Shown: positions 1 to 6,269 of the stretch, one piece after another
Position numbering within the stretch: the stretch's first letter is position 1
Layout of the letters: each line of letters starts with the position of its first letter
Assembly: GCA_004555735.1 (NCBI GenBank)
Contig: SFHH01000082.1
Coordinates: 1-8,710, forward strand
From: Acidaminococcus fermentans
GTDB taxonomy: Bacteria > Bacillota_C > Negativicutes > Acidaminococcales > Acidaminococcaceae
DNA: 8,710 nt
Reading direction: 5' to 3'
Program-made: the position numbers and the translations under genes
Notes under the pieces: generated by a model
Databases searched by the model: none
Seen by the model: only the letters and a program-made list of their open reading frames with translations
What the model was told of the DNA's origin: nothing

Positions 1-702
1 AAAGAGGCGGATTCCGGAGCACTGATCGGGTCTGGCTCCGATGCCCTGTTCGATGCCGTCCTTTCCTTTTCTGTGCTGGTGGCTGCCCTGATTTATCTGG
101 GCTGCGGGGTCTCCCTGGAATCCTACGTAGGTACGGTGATCGCCTGTTTCATCCTGAAGAGCGGGTTCGGCATGCTCCGGGATACCCTGAACGAGATCCT
201 GGGAGAGCGGCCGGATCCCCTTTTGGTCCGGCAGATCAAGAACCTGCTGGTGGAAGAACCGGAGATCCGTGGGGCCTACGACCTAATGATCAACAATTAC
301 GGTCCTGGACGGAACTATGCCTCCGTCCATATCGAACTGCCTGACGTGATGACGGTGGAACAGGTGGACAGGCTGACCCACCGGATCCACAAAAAGATTT
401 TCCAGGCCACCGGTGTCCATTTGTCCGGGGTTACGGTCTACTCCTACAATACCCGGGATCCGGAAGCGGCCCAGATGCGGGAAACGGTGAATCAGCTGGT
501 GATGAAGCATCCCTGGGCGCTCCAGGTCCATGGATTCTATGTGGACAGGACGAAGAAAACCATGCGCTTTGATGTGGTGGTCACCTTTGGACGGGACCGG
601 GAGCCGCTCATTCAGGAGCTCCAGCAGGAAATCACCCGGCTGTATCCTGATTATCAGGTCTCCGTGGATATCGACCGGGATATTTCGGCTCTCCAAGGAT
701 AA
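1..702 (+). CDS. Cation diffusion facilitator (CDF) efflux transporter, C-terminal part (5' end outside window)
   Basis: The frame is open from base 1 to TAA at 700-702 (233 codons), so the gene starts upstream of the window; the GTG at 73 is internal. Visible are the last transmembrane helices (about residues 14-60) followed by the soluble C-terminal CDF domain (about 70-230, ferredoxin-like fold that binds metal and dimerises). The helix equivalent to TM5 carries D14-x3-D18 followed by a serine. In CDF classification DxxxD here is typical of manganese exporters, whereas Zn pumps usually have HxxxD. CDF proteins export divalent metal across the cytoplasmic membrane in exchange for protons. 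The next gene is a DtxR/MntR-type metal regulator, which fits a metal homeostasis locus. Family call is firm; Mn specificity is inferred from one motif because the TM2 half of the site lies outside the window. Confidence 0.9.
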   Translation, partial: KEADSGALIGSGSDALFDAVLSFSVLVAALIYLGCGVSLESYVGTVIACFILKSGFGMLRDTLNEILGERPDPLLVRQIKNLLVEEPEIRGAYDLMINNYGPGRNYASVHIELPDVMTVEQVDRLTHRIHKKIFQATGVHLSGVTVYSYNTRDPEAAQMRETVNQLVMKHPWALQVHGFYVDRTKKTMRFDVVVTFGRDREPLIQELQQEITRLYPDYQVSVDIDRDISALQG

Positions 703-772
703 TCCATTTGCCTATGAGGAATGGTCATTTCCTGGCGGAATGAATAGGTCTTGGAAGGCCCGTTCTGCCAAT

Positions 773-801
773 TTGCACATTTCCTTTGCATAGTGTAGAA
801 T
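773..801 (+). promoter_or_regulatory. Sigma-70-type promoter of the DtxR-family regulator gene
   Basis: TTGCAC (773-778) and TAGAAT (796-801) are separated by 17 bases, and the start codon at 862 follows about 50 bases after the predicted transcription start. An imperfect dyad ATAGT-N8-ACTAT (800-817) covers the end of the -10 and the start region and could be an operator, for example for autoregulation. The dyad is short and does not resemble the classical DtxR box. Confidence 0.6.
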
Positions 802-861
802 AGTATGTAAAGACTATCAAAATTCAGGCATCTTGGATGCTGCAGCAATAAGGTGAAAGCA

Positions 862-1245
862 ATGGAATACCATGAATCTGAATCGACGGAAATGTACCTG
901 GAAACCATCCTGGTGCTGAAAAATCGGCTGGGGCTGGTGCGCTCCATTGACATAGCCAATGAAATGGGCTATTCCAAACCCACCATCAGCGTGGCGATGA
1001 AGAAGTTCCGGGGAGAAGGGCTGGTCACTGTGGACGGATCCGGGTTCGTCAACTTAACGGAAGCGGGGCGGGATATTGCCGAACGGATTTACGAACGGCA
1101 TCAGGTATTGACTCATATCCTTATGTCCCTGGGAGTATCTCGGGAACATGCAGAACATGATGCCTGTAAGATCGAGCACGATATCTGCGATGAGACCTTC
1201 GATGCGCTGAAAAAAGAATATATCAGGCTGCGTTCCAAAAAATGA
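862..1245 (+). CDS. DtxR/MntR-family metal-dependent transcriptional repressor (short form)
   Basis: A 127-residue protein with an N-terminal winged helix-turn-helix (about residues 8-70; recognition segment around YSKPTIS 37-43) and a metal-binding dimerisation domain (about 72-127). It lacks the C-terminal SH3-like domain of DtxR, as MntR-type members do. The primary-site ligands resemble DtxR rather than Bacillus MntR: M11 occupies the position of DtxR Met10 (Asp8 in MntR), and C102, E105 and H106 form the CKIEH motif. H80 and H99 match ancillary-site histidines. I chose ATG at 862 over the in-frame GTG at 853 because AAGGTG (850-855) is the ribosome site for 862 and overlaps the GTG. It has its own promoter and follows a CDF pump, so it probably senses Mn or Fe. 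The metal is not settled by sequence. Confidence 0.88.
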   Translation: MEYHESESTEMYLETILVLKNRLGLVRSIDIANEMGYSKPTISVAMKKFRGEGLVTVDGSGFVNLTEAGRDIAERIYERHQVLTHILMSLGVSREHAEHDACKIEHDICDETFDALKKEYIRLRSKK

Positions 1246-1250
1246 TTGGA

Positions 1251-1287
1251 GAAGGGGTGTTGTACGGAGAACGTGCAGCATCCCTTC
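1251..1287 (+). other. 15-bp intercistronic RNA hairpin ahead of the GNAT gene
   Basis: Bases 1251-1265 can pair with 1273-1287 without a mismatch at RNA level (three G-U wobbles), enclosing a 7-base loop GGAGAAC. It begins six bases after the regulator's stop codon and ends ten bases before the ribosome site of the acetyltransferase. The sequence after it is not U-rich, so it does not look like an intrinsic terminator. It could be a processing or stability element, or a translational control structure. Confidence 0.6.
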
Positions 1288-1313
1288 ATTCTCAATGAGG
1301 AGGGAAAGGAATC

Positions 1314-1733
1314 ATGCATTTTACGGCGTATGATCAGCTGCCAGCGGAAGCCCGGGCCTTGCGGGAGGAAGTGTTCTGCCGGGAACAGGGGTTCCAGAAG
1401 GAATTCGATGCAATCGACAAGACCGCCCAGCATGGGCTGTTATGGGATGATAGGGACCAGCCCATTGGGGTCTGCCGGTTCTTTCCTGGGCCGGAACCTG
1501 GCACTTGGATCCTGGGGCGGGTCGCTGTCAAGAAATGCCAGCGGAACACCGGAGCTGGTTCAGCCTTGATCCGGGGAATGGAAGAAGCCGTCCGCCAATT
1601 GGGAGGCCGGGAAATCCGTCTCAGTGCCCAGGTCCGGGCCCGGCATTTCTATGAGACCCTGGGTTATCAGGCCTACGGTCCGGAGGAGCCGGAAGAAGGC
1701 GTGCTCCATCAATGGATGAAGAAGACCCTGTAA
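1314..1733 (+). CDS. GNAT-family N-acetyltransferase (ElaA/YjcF-like)
   Basis: A 139-residue single-domain GNAT protein. The N-terminal REEVFCREQGF segment (17-27) followed by acidic FDAID (31-35) is typical of the ElaA/YjcF-like subgroup. Motif A for acetyl-CoA binding is QRNTGAGS (76-83), the Q/RxxGxG/A pattern. FYETLGY (112-118) supplies the usual motif B tyrosine. Such enzymes transfer an acetyl group from acetyl-CoA to an amine; the substrate cannot be predicted. ATG at 1314 follows GAGGAGGG (1297-1304) by nine bases. It lies 68 bases after the regulator gene with no clear terminator between, so co-transcription is likely. Confidence 0.88.
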   Translation: MHFTAYDQLPAEARALREEVFCREQGFQKEFDAIDKTAQHGLLWDDRDQPIGVCRFFPGPEPGTWILGRVAVKKCQRNTGAGSALIRGMEEAVRQLGGREIRLSAQVRARHFYETLGYQAYGPEEPEEGVLHQWMKKTL

Positions 1734-1764
1734 GGGAAAAATCCGTTTTTTTTGGAATTTGTTG

Positions 1765-1793
1765 TTGACATCAAGGAAGATTTCGTGTAGAAT
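1765..1793 (+). promoter_or_regulatory. Consensus promoter of the tRNA-Asn gene
   Basis: A perfect -35 TTGACA (1765-1770), a 17-base spacer and -10 TAGAAT (1788-1793) place transcription start near 1800, about nine bases before the mature tRNA. A perfect 7-bp inverted repeat, GAAGATT (1776-1782) and AATCTTC (1794-1800), flanks the -10. Confidence 0.85.
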
Positions 1794-1808
1794 AATCTTC
1801 GTTGAGAT

Positions 1809-1883
1809 TCCCCGATAGCTCAATGGTAGAGCACTCGACTGTTAATCGAGTTGTTGTAAGTTCGAGTCTTACTCGGGGAGCCA
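1809..1883 (+). tRNA. tRNA-Asn (anticodon GTT), CCA encoded
   Basis: A full cloverleaf can be drawn. The acceptor stem is TCCCCGA (1809-1815) with TCGGGGA (1873-1879). The D stem is GCTC/GAGC (1818-1821, 1829-1832). The anticodon stem is CTCGA/TCGAG (1834-1838, 1846-1850) around loop CTGTTAA, with anticodon GTT at 1841-1843. The T stem is GTAAG/CTTAC (1856-1860, 1868-1872) with loop TTCGAGT. Discriminator G1880 is followed by genome-encoded CCA (1881-1883). It decodes AAC/AAU. It is a single-gene unit with its own promoter and terminator. Confidence 0.97.
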
Positions 1884-1895
1884 ATTGCAGATCAT

Positions 1896-1920
1896 GCCGG
1901 ACGGATGTCCGGCTTTTTTT
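1896..1920 (+). terminator. Intrinsic terminator of tRNA-Asn
   Basis: A 7-bp perfect stem GCCGGAC/GTCCGGC (1896-1902, 1907-1913) with loop GGAT is followed directly by seven T (1914-1920). It lies 12 bases after the tRNA CCA end. Confidence 0.93.
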
Positions 1921-1934
1921 AAATTATAAGGGGT

Positions 1935-1953
1935 TTGCCGTCTTATCCGGCAA
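1935..1953 (+). other. Small hairpin in the leader of the ferredoxin-nitroreductase gene
   Basis: TTGCCG (1935-1940) pairs with CGGCAA (1948-1953) around a 7-base loop, in the 66-base stretch between the tRNA terminator and the next start codon. I see no convincing -35/-10 pair in this stretch (only a TTATAA-like -10), so the promoter of the following operon is unresolved. Confidence 0.35.
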
Positions 1954-1986
1954 CGCAGCTGTCTAAGAGAATTTGAGGTGTTTTAT

Positions 1987-2799
1987 TTGGTTGGAATTTT
2001 AACAGTCGATCAAGAGAAATGTGTAAAGTGTGGGATCTGCTCGAAAGTCTGTCCCAGCTGTATCATTGAGATGGGGGAAAATGGTCCTGTCTGCATCAAT
2101 GATATGTCCTGCATGTCCTGTGGCCACTGCGTTTCCGTCTGTCCCACCGGTGCTCTTGACAACTCCCGCTGCCCTTATGCAGAAATGGATCCCATCCCCA
2201 TGGATGTGCTGGATTCCAAGACGGCCTACAACTTCCTGCGGATGCGCCGGAGCATCCGGAATTTCACTCCAGAACTGGTCAGTGAAGAAAAGATGACCCA
2301 GCTGCTGGATATCGCCCGGTATGCTCCTACTGCTGCCAATTCCCAGGGGCTGTACTACATCGTGGTCTCTGACCGGGAACTGATCAAGAAGATCACCGAT
2401 TGTGTGGCTGACTGGATGCAGGAAGAGATTGACAACGATTCTCCCCGGCGCCGGTATTTCCGGAAAGTCCTGGAAGTCTACCGGGACAGAGGGGTGGATA
2501 TCATCGGGCGGAATGCCAGGCAGCTGGTGTTCGCCCTGGCCCGCCGGCTGAATGTCACCGGCGTCAGCAATTGCGAACAGGCCTGGGCCTATGTGGAGCT
2601 CTATGCTCCCACCCTTGGCCTGGGGACTACGATTATGGGCTTTATTGAAACCTGTGCTCGGGCCGATTATGCCCCGCTGCGGGAACTCTTGAAGGTGCCC
2701 CAGAAACAGGTCATCGTAGGGACTCTGCTGGTGGGGTATCCCAAATACAAATATAACCGACTGGTCAACCGGCAGCATTTGAAGGTGGAGTTCCGGTAA
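1987..2799 (+). CDS. Nitroreductase-family protein with N-terminal 2x[4Fe-4S] ferredoxin domain
   Basis: A 270-residue fusion. The N-terminal bacterial ferredoxin domain has two clusters: C12-x2-C15-x2-C18-x3-CP(22-23) and C42-x2-C45-x2-C48-x3-CP(52-53). An FMN-binding nitroreductase domain runs from about residue 80 to the end, opening with the FMN-phosphate motif RRSIRNF (87-93) and APTAANSQG downstream. The ferredoxin part probably feeds electrons to FMN for reduction of a nitro, quinone or similar substrate in the cytoplasm; the substrate is unknown. I place the start at TTG 1987, since GAGGTG (1975-1980) sits six bases before it and the protein then begins VGILTVDQEKC. The GTG at 1978 lies inside that ribosome site. 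It is the first gene of a probable operon with the Asp23 protein 15 bases downstream. Such fusions are common in strict anaerobes. Confidence 0.92.
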   Translation: MVGILTVDQEKCVKCGICSKVCPSCIIEMGENGPVCINDMSCMSCGHCVSVCPTGALDNSRCPYAEMDPIPMDVLDSKTAYNFLRMRRSIRNFTPELVSEEKMTQLLDIARYAPTAANSQGLYYIVVSDRELIKKITDCVADWMQEEIDNDSPRRRYFRKVLEVYRDRGVDIIGRNARQLVFALARRLNVTGVSNCEQAWAYVELYAPTLGLGTTIMGFIETCARADYAPLRELLKVPQKQVIVGTLLVGYPKYKYNRLVNRQHLKVEFR

Positions 2800-2814
2800 A
2801 AAGGAGCTGATTCC

Positions 2815-3246
2815 ATGATCCAGGGAAAGACCATTATCTGTGAAGAAGTTTTCGTCCAGCTGGTCCGGCTGGCAGCCACCCGGGTAGAGAAAGTGACCCT
2901 CTGGGAACAGAGCGGAGGCGGGCTCATGTCTTTTGCCAAGGGGCTGGCGGGGAAAAATACCTCGGCGGTCGCTTTGGAAAAGTCGGACGCAGAAATCCAG
3001 GAAAACGGGACTGTCCAGAAAGGCCATGTGAGCTTCGTCCTGAAAGTGGCAGTGGATTATGCTGCTTCGGTTCCGGAAGCGGTGGAAGCCCTGCGGGAAG
3101 CCGTGGTGAAAGAAGTGGTCCGGATCACGGATTTCCAGGTGGACCGGGTGGATGTCATCGTGGTGCAGCTGGAGGGAGCGGAAGCGGCTCCCTTATCTGT
3201 GGAAGAGAAAAAAGAAAATAAGGCCGACGAAGGAATCGAGCCGTGA
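2815..3246 (+). CDS. Asp23/Gls24-family envelope stress protein
   Basis: A 143-residue protein of the Asp23/Gls24 (alkaline shock protein) family. The N-terminal part has the typical ...ICEEVFVQLVRLAATRVEKV pattern (8-27). The core has the VSFVLKVAVDYAASVPEAVEALR segment (72-94) followed by VxRITDFQVDRVDVIVV (102-117). The tail (121-143) is charged and probably disordered. Members are small soluble proteins linked to cell-envelope stress, often held at the membrane by partners; no catalytic function is known. ATG 2815 has AAGGAG (2801-2806) eight bases upstream. It is co-transcribed with the nitroreductase, and a terminator follows eight bases after the stop. Confidence 0.9.
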   Translation: MIQGKTIICEEVFVQLVRLAATRVEKVTLWEQSGGGLMSFAKGLAGKNTSAVALEKSDAEIQENGTVQKGHVSFVLKVAVDYAASVPEAVEALREAVVKEVVRITDFQVDRVDVIVVQLEGAEAAPLSVEEKKENKADEGIEP

Positions 3247-3253
3247 GGGAAGG

Positions 3254-3284
3254 GGCTGTTGCATGAGCAACAGCCTATTTTTTT
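3254..3284 (+). terminator. Intrinsic terminator of the nitroreductase-Asp23 operon
   Basis: A 9-bp perfect stem GGCTGTTGC/GCAACAGCC (3254-3262, 3267-3275) with tetraloop ATGA is followed by TA and seven T (3278-3284). The 18-base core CTGTTGCATGAGCAACAG recurs exactly at 7354-7373. Confidence 0.93.
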
Positions 3285-3389
3285 GTCCACTGATAATATA
3301 CAGAATTCTGTTCTTTTGTATGGATGGTCACAGTATACAAGGGAAAAAGAAAATTTTTAGAAATTATCGTAAATTAATAAAATTCATAC

Positions 3390-3418
3390 TAGACATAAAA
3401 ATTTCCATCTCTTATAAT
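3390..3418 (+). promoter_or_regulatory. Sigma-70-type promoter of the abgT-amidohydrolase operon
   Basis: TAGACA (3390-3395), a 17-base spacer and a perfect TATAAT (3413-3418) lie in a notably AT-rich stretch. Predicted transcription start is near 3425, giving a leader of about 27 bases. Confidence 0.8.
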
Positions 3419-3441
3419 AAGTATATCGAAATCATTATAAG
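3411..3441. promoter_or_regulatory. Candidate operator: perfect 8-bp dyad over the abgT -10 and ribosome site
   Basis: CTTATAAT (3411-3418) and ATTATAAG (3434-3441) are perfect inverted repeats with a 15-base spacer. The left half contains the -10 hexamer and the right half abuts the ribosome site GAGGTGAT (3441-3448). The left half lies upstream of the predicted transcript start, so this would act as a DNA operator rather than an RNA hairpin. Part of the symmetry could be chance in AT-rich DNA. Confidence 0.45.
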
Positions 3442-3451
3442 AGGTGATCCC

Positions 3452-5044
3452 ATGGAAAAAGAAAAAAAATCTCTCATGAACCGCTTCATCGATGTCATCG
3501 AAAAAGGCGGCAACAAACTCCCACATCCTTTCATCCTGTTTGGTATCCTTCTGGTAGTCATTCTGTTGTTATCCTTTGTCTTCAGCCAGATGGGGACCAG
3601 CATCACCTACTACAGTGCTTCCAAGACGGCGGGCGCTGCCGGGAAAGAAGTGACGGTCAAGGTGGTCAATCTGCTTTCCGCTGACAATCTCCGATACCTG
3701 ATCACCAAGTATCCGGACATCTATGTAGGGTACACGCCCCTGAAGCTGACGCTGATCATGATGGCCACCACGGCTTTCATCGACAAGACTGGTTTCTTTG
3801 AGACCCTGATGAAAAAGTACCTGCTGAAAGCCCCCAAATCCCTGATTACGTTTGCGGTGGCGTTCATGGCCGTCAATGCCAATTTGATGAGCGACGCAGG
3901 GACCTACTTCTCCCTGGCCATCGGCGGGGTGATTTTCCATGCCATGGGCCGGAATCCGCTCATCGGCGTGATCCTGGGCTATGCTGGATGCAGCGGCGGT
4001 TTTACGGCCAACCTGTTCCTGGCCGGGACGGATGCGCTCCTGGCCGGCATCACAGAAAATATCGTGGAGCAGATGGGCCTGCCCGTGGCCATCAATCCGG
4101 CCATCAACTACTTCTTCATGGCGTCCGCTACCTTCTTCCTGGCGGTTGCCCTGACCCTGTTCACTGAAAAAGTCGTGTGCAGGATGGTGGGGGACGGGGA
4201 AGGCGTGGTGGACCGTTCCCTGCTGGACAAATACAAACCCACTCCTGAGCAGGAAAAAGGCCTCCGGTGGAGTGCCTGTGGTTTCCTCTTCTTCCTGGCC
4301 GTGATGGCGCTTTTGACTGTGCCCCAGGCTGCCATCCTGCGGAACAAGGCGGGCGGCTTCCTGCCCAAATCCCCGCTGTTCCAGGGCATCACCATGATCA
4401 TCGCCTTCCTGTTCGTGAGTACCGGTCTGCCCTATGCCTGGGCCACCGGACAGATCAAGAAAGGCCGTGACCTGGCCAATATCCTCAATGCCGGGCTGAA
4501 AACAGCCATCCCTCTCATGACCACCACTTTCATGGCCTGTGTGTTCATCGATATGGTGAATAAATCCAATATCTTCAAGATCGTGGCCATTGCCGGTGCC
4601 GAAGTCCTGAAAGGAGCCAATGTAGGCGTCCTGCCTTTGTGTCTCCTGGTCATCTTCATCACCACCCTGGTGAACCCCTTCATGACCAGTGGGTCTTCCA
4701 AATGGCTGCTGATCGCCCCCATGGTGGTGCCCATGTTCGCCATCCTCCATGTGCATCCGGCCTATGCCCAGCTGGCCTACCGGATCGGGGATTCCTGCAC
4801 CAACATCTGTTCCCCTCTCCATTCGGCACTGCCGGTGATCATCGGGCTTTTGGAGGAATACCAGAATGAAGGGCTGATCCCCCTGCGGCCGGGCGAAACG
4901 GAACAGCGGGAAATCGGGATGGGGACCATCTTCTCCCTGACCATTCCTTATTCCATGGTGCTCCTGGGGACCATGACCACCATGTTCATCATCTGGATGC
5001 TGCTGGGCCTGCCCATCGGACCTGGGGTGACCATGTATATCTGA
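3452..5044 (+). CDS. abgT: AbgT-family transporter (p-aminobenzoyl-glutamate transporter-like)
   Basis: A 530-residue polytopic membrane protein, the usual length for the AbgT family. Recognisable segments are GGNKLPHPFILFGILL near residues 18-33, a mid-protein NLMSDAGTYFSLAIGG stretch, the family signature GGFTANLFLAGTDALLAGIT, and near the C-terminus NPFMTSGSSKWLLIAPMVVPM and GDSCTNICSPL. AbgT of E. coli imports p-aminobenzoyl-glutamate; other members export sulfonamide-like drugs, so substrate and direction remain inferred. The reading frame is open from 3152, but ATG 3452 follows GAGGTGAT (3441-3448) and the promoter ends just before it, so this is the start. The amidohydrolase 79 bases downstream, with no terminator between, suggests import followed by hydrolysis of an acylated or peptide-like substrate. 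Confidence 0.92.
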   Translation: MEKEKKSLMNRFIDVIEKGGNKLPHPFILFGILLVVILLLSFVFSQMGTSITYYSASKTAGAAGKEVTVKVVNLLSADNLRYLITKYPDIYVGYTPLKLTLIMMATTAFIDKTGFFETLMKKYLLKAPKSLITFAVAFMAVNANLMSDAGTYFSLAIGGVIFHAMGRNPLIGVILGYAGCSGGFTANLFLAGTDALLAGITENIVEQMGLPVAINPAINYFFMASATFFLAVALTLFTEKVVCRMVGDGEGVVDRSLLDKYKPTPEQEKGLRWSACGFLFFLAVMALLTVPQAAILRNKAGGFLPKSPLFQGITMIIAFLFVSTGLPYAWATGQIKKGRDLANILNAGLKTAIPLMTTTFMACVFIDMVNKSNIFKIVAIAGAEVLKGANVGVLPLCLLVIFITTLVNPFMTSGSSKWLLIAPMVVPMFAILHVHPAYAQLAYRIGDSCTNICSPLHSALPVIIGLLEEYQNEGLIPLRPGETEQREIGMGTIFSLTIPYSMVLLGTMTTMFIIWMLLGLPIGPGVTMYI

Positions 5045-5098
5045 GTGAAGAGTGAAGAGACCCCACTGGGGCAACGACCAACGATGAACGACCAACGA
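5043..5098 (+). repeat. Short tandem direct repeats between abgT and the amidohydrolase gene
   Basis: Two head-to-tail repeats lie in the 79-base gap: GAGTGAA at 5043-5049 and 5050-5056 (the first overlaps the abgT stop), and the 12-mer AACGACCAACGA at 5073-5084 and 5087-5098 (period 14). The sequence then degenerates to ACCACGAAAC. A short CCCC-ACT-GGGG hairpin (5061-5071) separates the two sets. The composition (CAACGA-rich) differs from the genes on both sides and looks like a minisatellite-type intergenic element. Confidence 0.6.
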
Positions 5099-5123
5099 AC
5101 CACGAAACAAAGGAGGCAATATT

Positions 5124-6218
5124 ATGCTGATCCGCAATGCCAATCTGTTGAACCCCGGTACAGAACGGGGAATCTATGATATCATGATCCGGGAGAATAA
5201 GATCGTCCAGATCGCCTCTCATATCGAAGCGGAAGAAGAGGTGGAACTGGATGTCCAGGAAATGTATGTGACCCCCGGCCTGATAGACGCCCATACCCAT
5301 CTTGGACTGAAGGCGGATTCCCAAGGGGAAGCCTATTCCGACCATAACGAGAAAAAGAGCATTCTGTCTCCGGAAATGCGGGCCATCGATGCCATCAATC
5401 CCCAGAATGTGACCTTTAAGGAGGCTAGAAAGGCCGGCATCACCACCTGCGCCAGCGGCCCGGGGTCCCTGAACGTGGTGGGGGGCCAGTATGCCTGCAT
5501 CAAGACGGCGGGAGAGATCATCGATGATATGGTCCTGGATCCCTATTTCGCCATGAAATGCGCCTTGGGAGAAAATCCCAAGAAAGGGTATGAGACCACC
5601 CGCATGGGGATCGCGGCGACACTGCGGAACTTCCTGTTCCAGGCCAAAGCCTATGCGGAAGACCCTAACCACAAATTCGATATGAAACTGGAACCTATGG
5701 TACCGGTGATCCAGGGAGAGAAGGCTCTGAAGATCCATTGCCATGAAGGCATCGATATTGTGACGGCAGTGCGGATCTGTGATGAATTCCATCTGAAATT
5801 CACCCTGGACCATGTGACCTGCGGGACCGATGTGCTGGACTTCCTGCGGAAACGGCCGGAGATCCCCCTGCTGCTGGGCCCCAGCCTGGGACACCGGAGC
5901 AAAGTGGAACTCCATGGGAAAGGCTTCGAAAACGTGGTGAAACTGGCAGAAGGACGGGATGTGTGCCTGATCACCGACGCGCCGGTGATCCCCCTCCAGT
6001 ATCTGCCCATCTGTGCGGGCTTGGCCATTTCCAAAGGGATGCCTTACGAACGGGCCCTGGAAGCGGTGACCATCAACCCGGCCCGGGTCATGGGCGTAGA
6101 AGACCGGGTAGGGAACCTGGCCCCCGGCAAAGACGCAGACCTGGTCATCTGGAAGGATAAACCCTTCGTGGTGATCCAGGATCCGGTGGCCGTGTTCATC
6201 GACGGGAAGAGGGTGTAA
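5124..6218 (+). CDS. Metal-dependent amidohydrolase (imidazolonepropionase/dihydroorotase-like superfamily)
   Basis: A 364-residue cytoplasmic TIM-barrel amidohydrolase. It has the N-terminal beta domain (1-50), the metal-binding H57-T-H59 in PGLIDAHTHLG, K145 in MKCALGENPK (possible bridging ligand), H205/H207 in KIHCHEG, H230 in LDHVTCG, and D285 in ITDAP, the usual catalytic aspartate. The closing VGNLAPGKDADLVIWKD segment is typical of the superfamily. The exact substrate is not evident; family members hydrolyse amide, imide or cyclic amide bonds, including acyl-amino acids. AGGAGG (5111-5116) lies seven bases before ATG 5124. Its place behind an AbgT transporter suggests it cleaves the imported compound. 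This differs from the classical abgT locus, whose hydrolase (AbgAB) is an M20-type peptidase. Confidence 0.88.
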   Translation: MLIRNANLLNPGTERGIYDIMIRENKIVQIASHIEAEEEVELDVQEMYVTPGLIDAHTHLGLKADSQGEAYSDHNEKKSILSPEMRAIDAINPQNVTFKEARKAGITTCASGPGSLNVVGGQYACIKTAGEIIDDMVLDPYFAMKCALGENPKKGYETTRMGIAATLRNFLFQAKAYAEDPNHKFDMKLEPMVPVIQGEKALKIHCHEGIDIVTAVRICDEFHLKFTLDHVTCGTDVLDFLRKRPEIPLLLGPSLGHRSKVELHGKGFENVVKLAEGRDVCLITDAPVIPLQYLPICAGLAISKGMPYERALEAVTINPARVMGVEDRVGNLAPGKDADLVIWKDKPFVVIQDPVAVFIDGKRV

Positions 6219-6225
6219 AAAAGGG

Positions 6226-6261
6226 GGATGTGAAAAAATGAAGAATCATTTTTTCACATCC
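6226..6261. terminator. Bidirectional terminator between convergent amidohydrolase and oxidoreductase genes
   Basis: A 16-bp perfect stem (6226-6241 with 6246-6261), loop AGAA, has six A in the 5' arm and six T in the 3' arm. It lies seven bases after the amidohydrolase stop and eight bases beyond the oxidoreductase stop. On the minus strand it is followed by CCC and six T. On the plus strand the tail is CTCTTTCTGT. It can therefore stop transcription from both sides. Confidence 0.92.
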
Positions 6262-6269
6262 TCTTTCTG

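Noticed and set aside
853..861. GTG start at 853 for the DtxR-family regulator
   Set aside because: The GTG is part of AAGGTG (850-855), the ribosome site for ATG 862, and has no ribosome site of its own at proper spacing.
1727..1753. Terminator after the GNAT gene (CCCT-GTA-AGGG plus AAAAA/TTTTT and eight T)
   Set aside because: The stems are 4 GC-rich pairs or only A-T pairs and do not sit correctly against the T-run; too weak to call, though some termination may occur at 1746-1753.
1999..3027. 342-codon open frame on the minus strand
   Set aside because: It is antisense to the nitroreductase and Asp23 genes, which have clear family motifs; its residue composition (Pro/His/Gln-rich, no motif) is that of a shadow frame.
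3311..3339. Second promoter upstream of abgT (TTCTTT-17-TATACA)
   Set aside because: The -35 matches only half of the consensus and the promoter at 3390-3418 is much stronger.
3152..3451. N-terminal extension of the AbgT frame back to 3152
   Set aside because: It would overlap the Asp23 gene, a terminator and the abgT promoter. ATG 3452 has the ribosome site and begins at the family's usual N-terminus.
3569..5143. 524-codon open frame on the minus strand
   Set aside because: It is opposite the AbgT gene; its Gly/His/Gln/Asp-rich low-complexity composition is the reverse complement of hydrophobic codons.
4989..5915. 308-codon open frame on the minus strand
   Set aside because: It is antisense to the amidohydrolase, with no recognisable motif or ribosome site.
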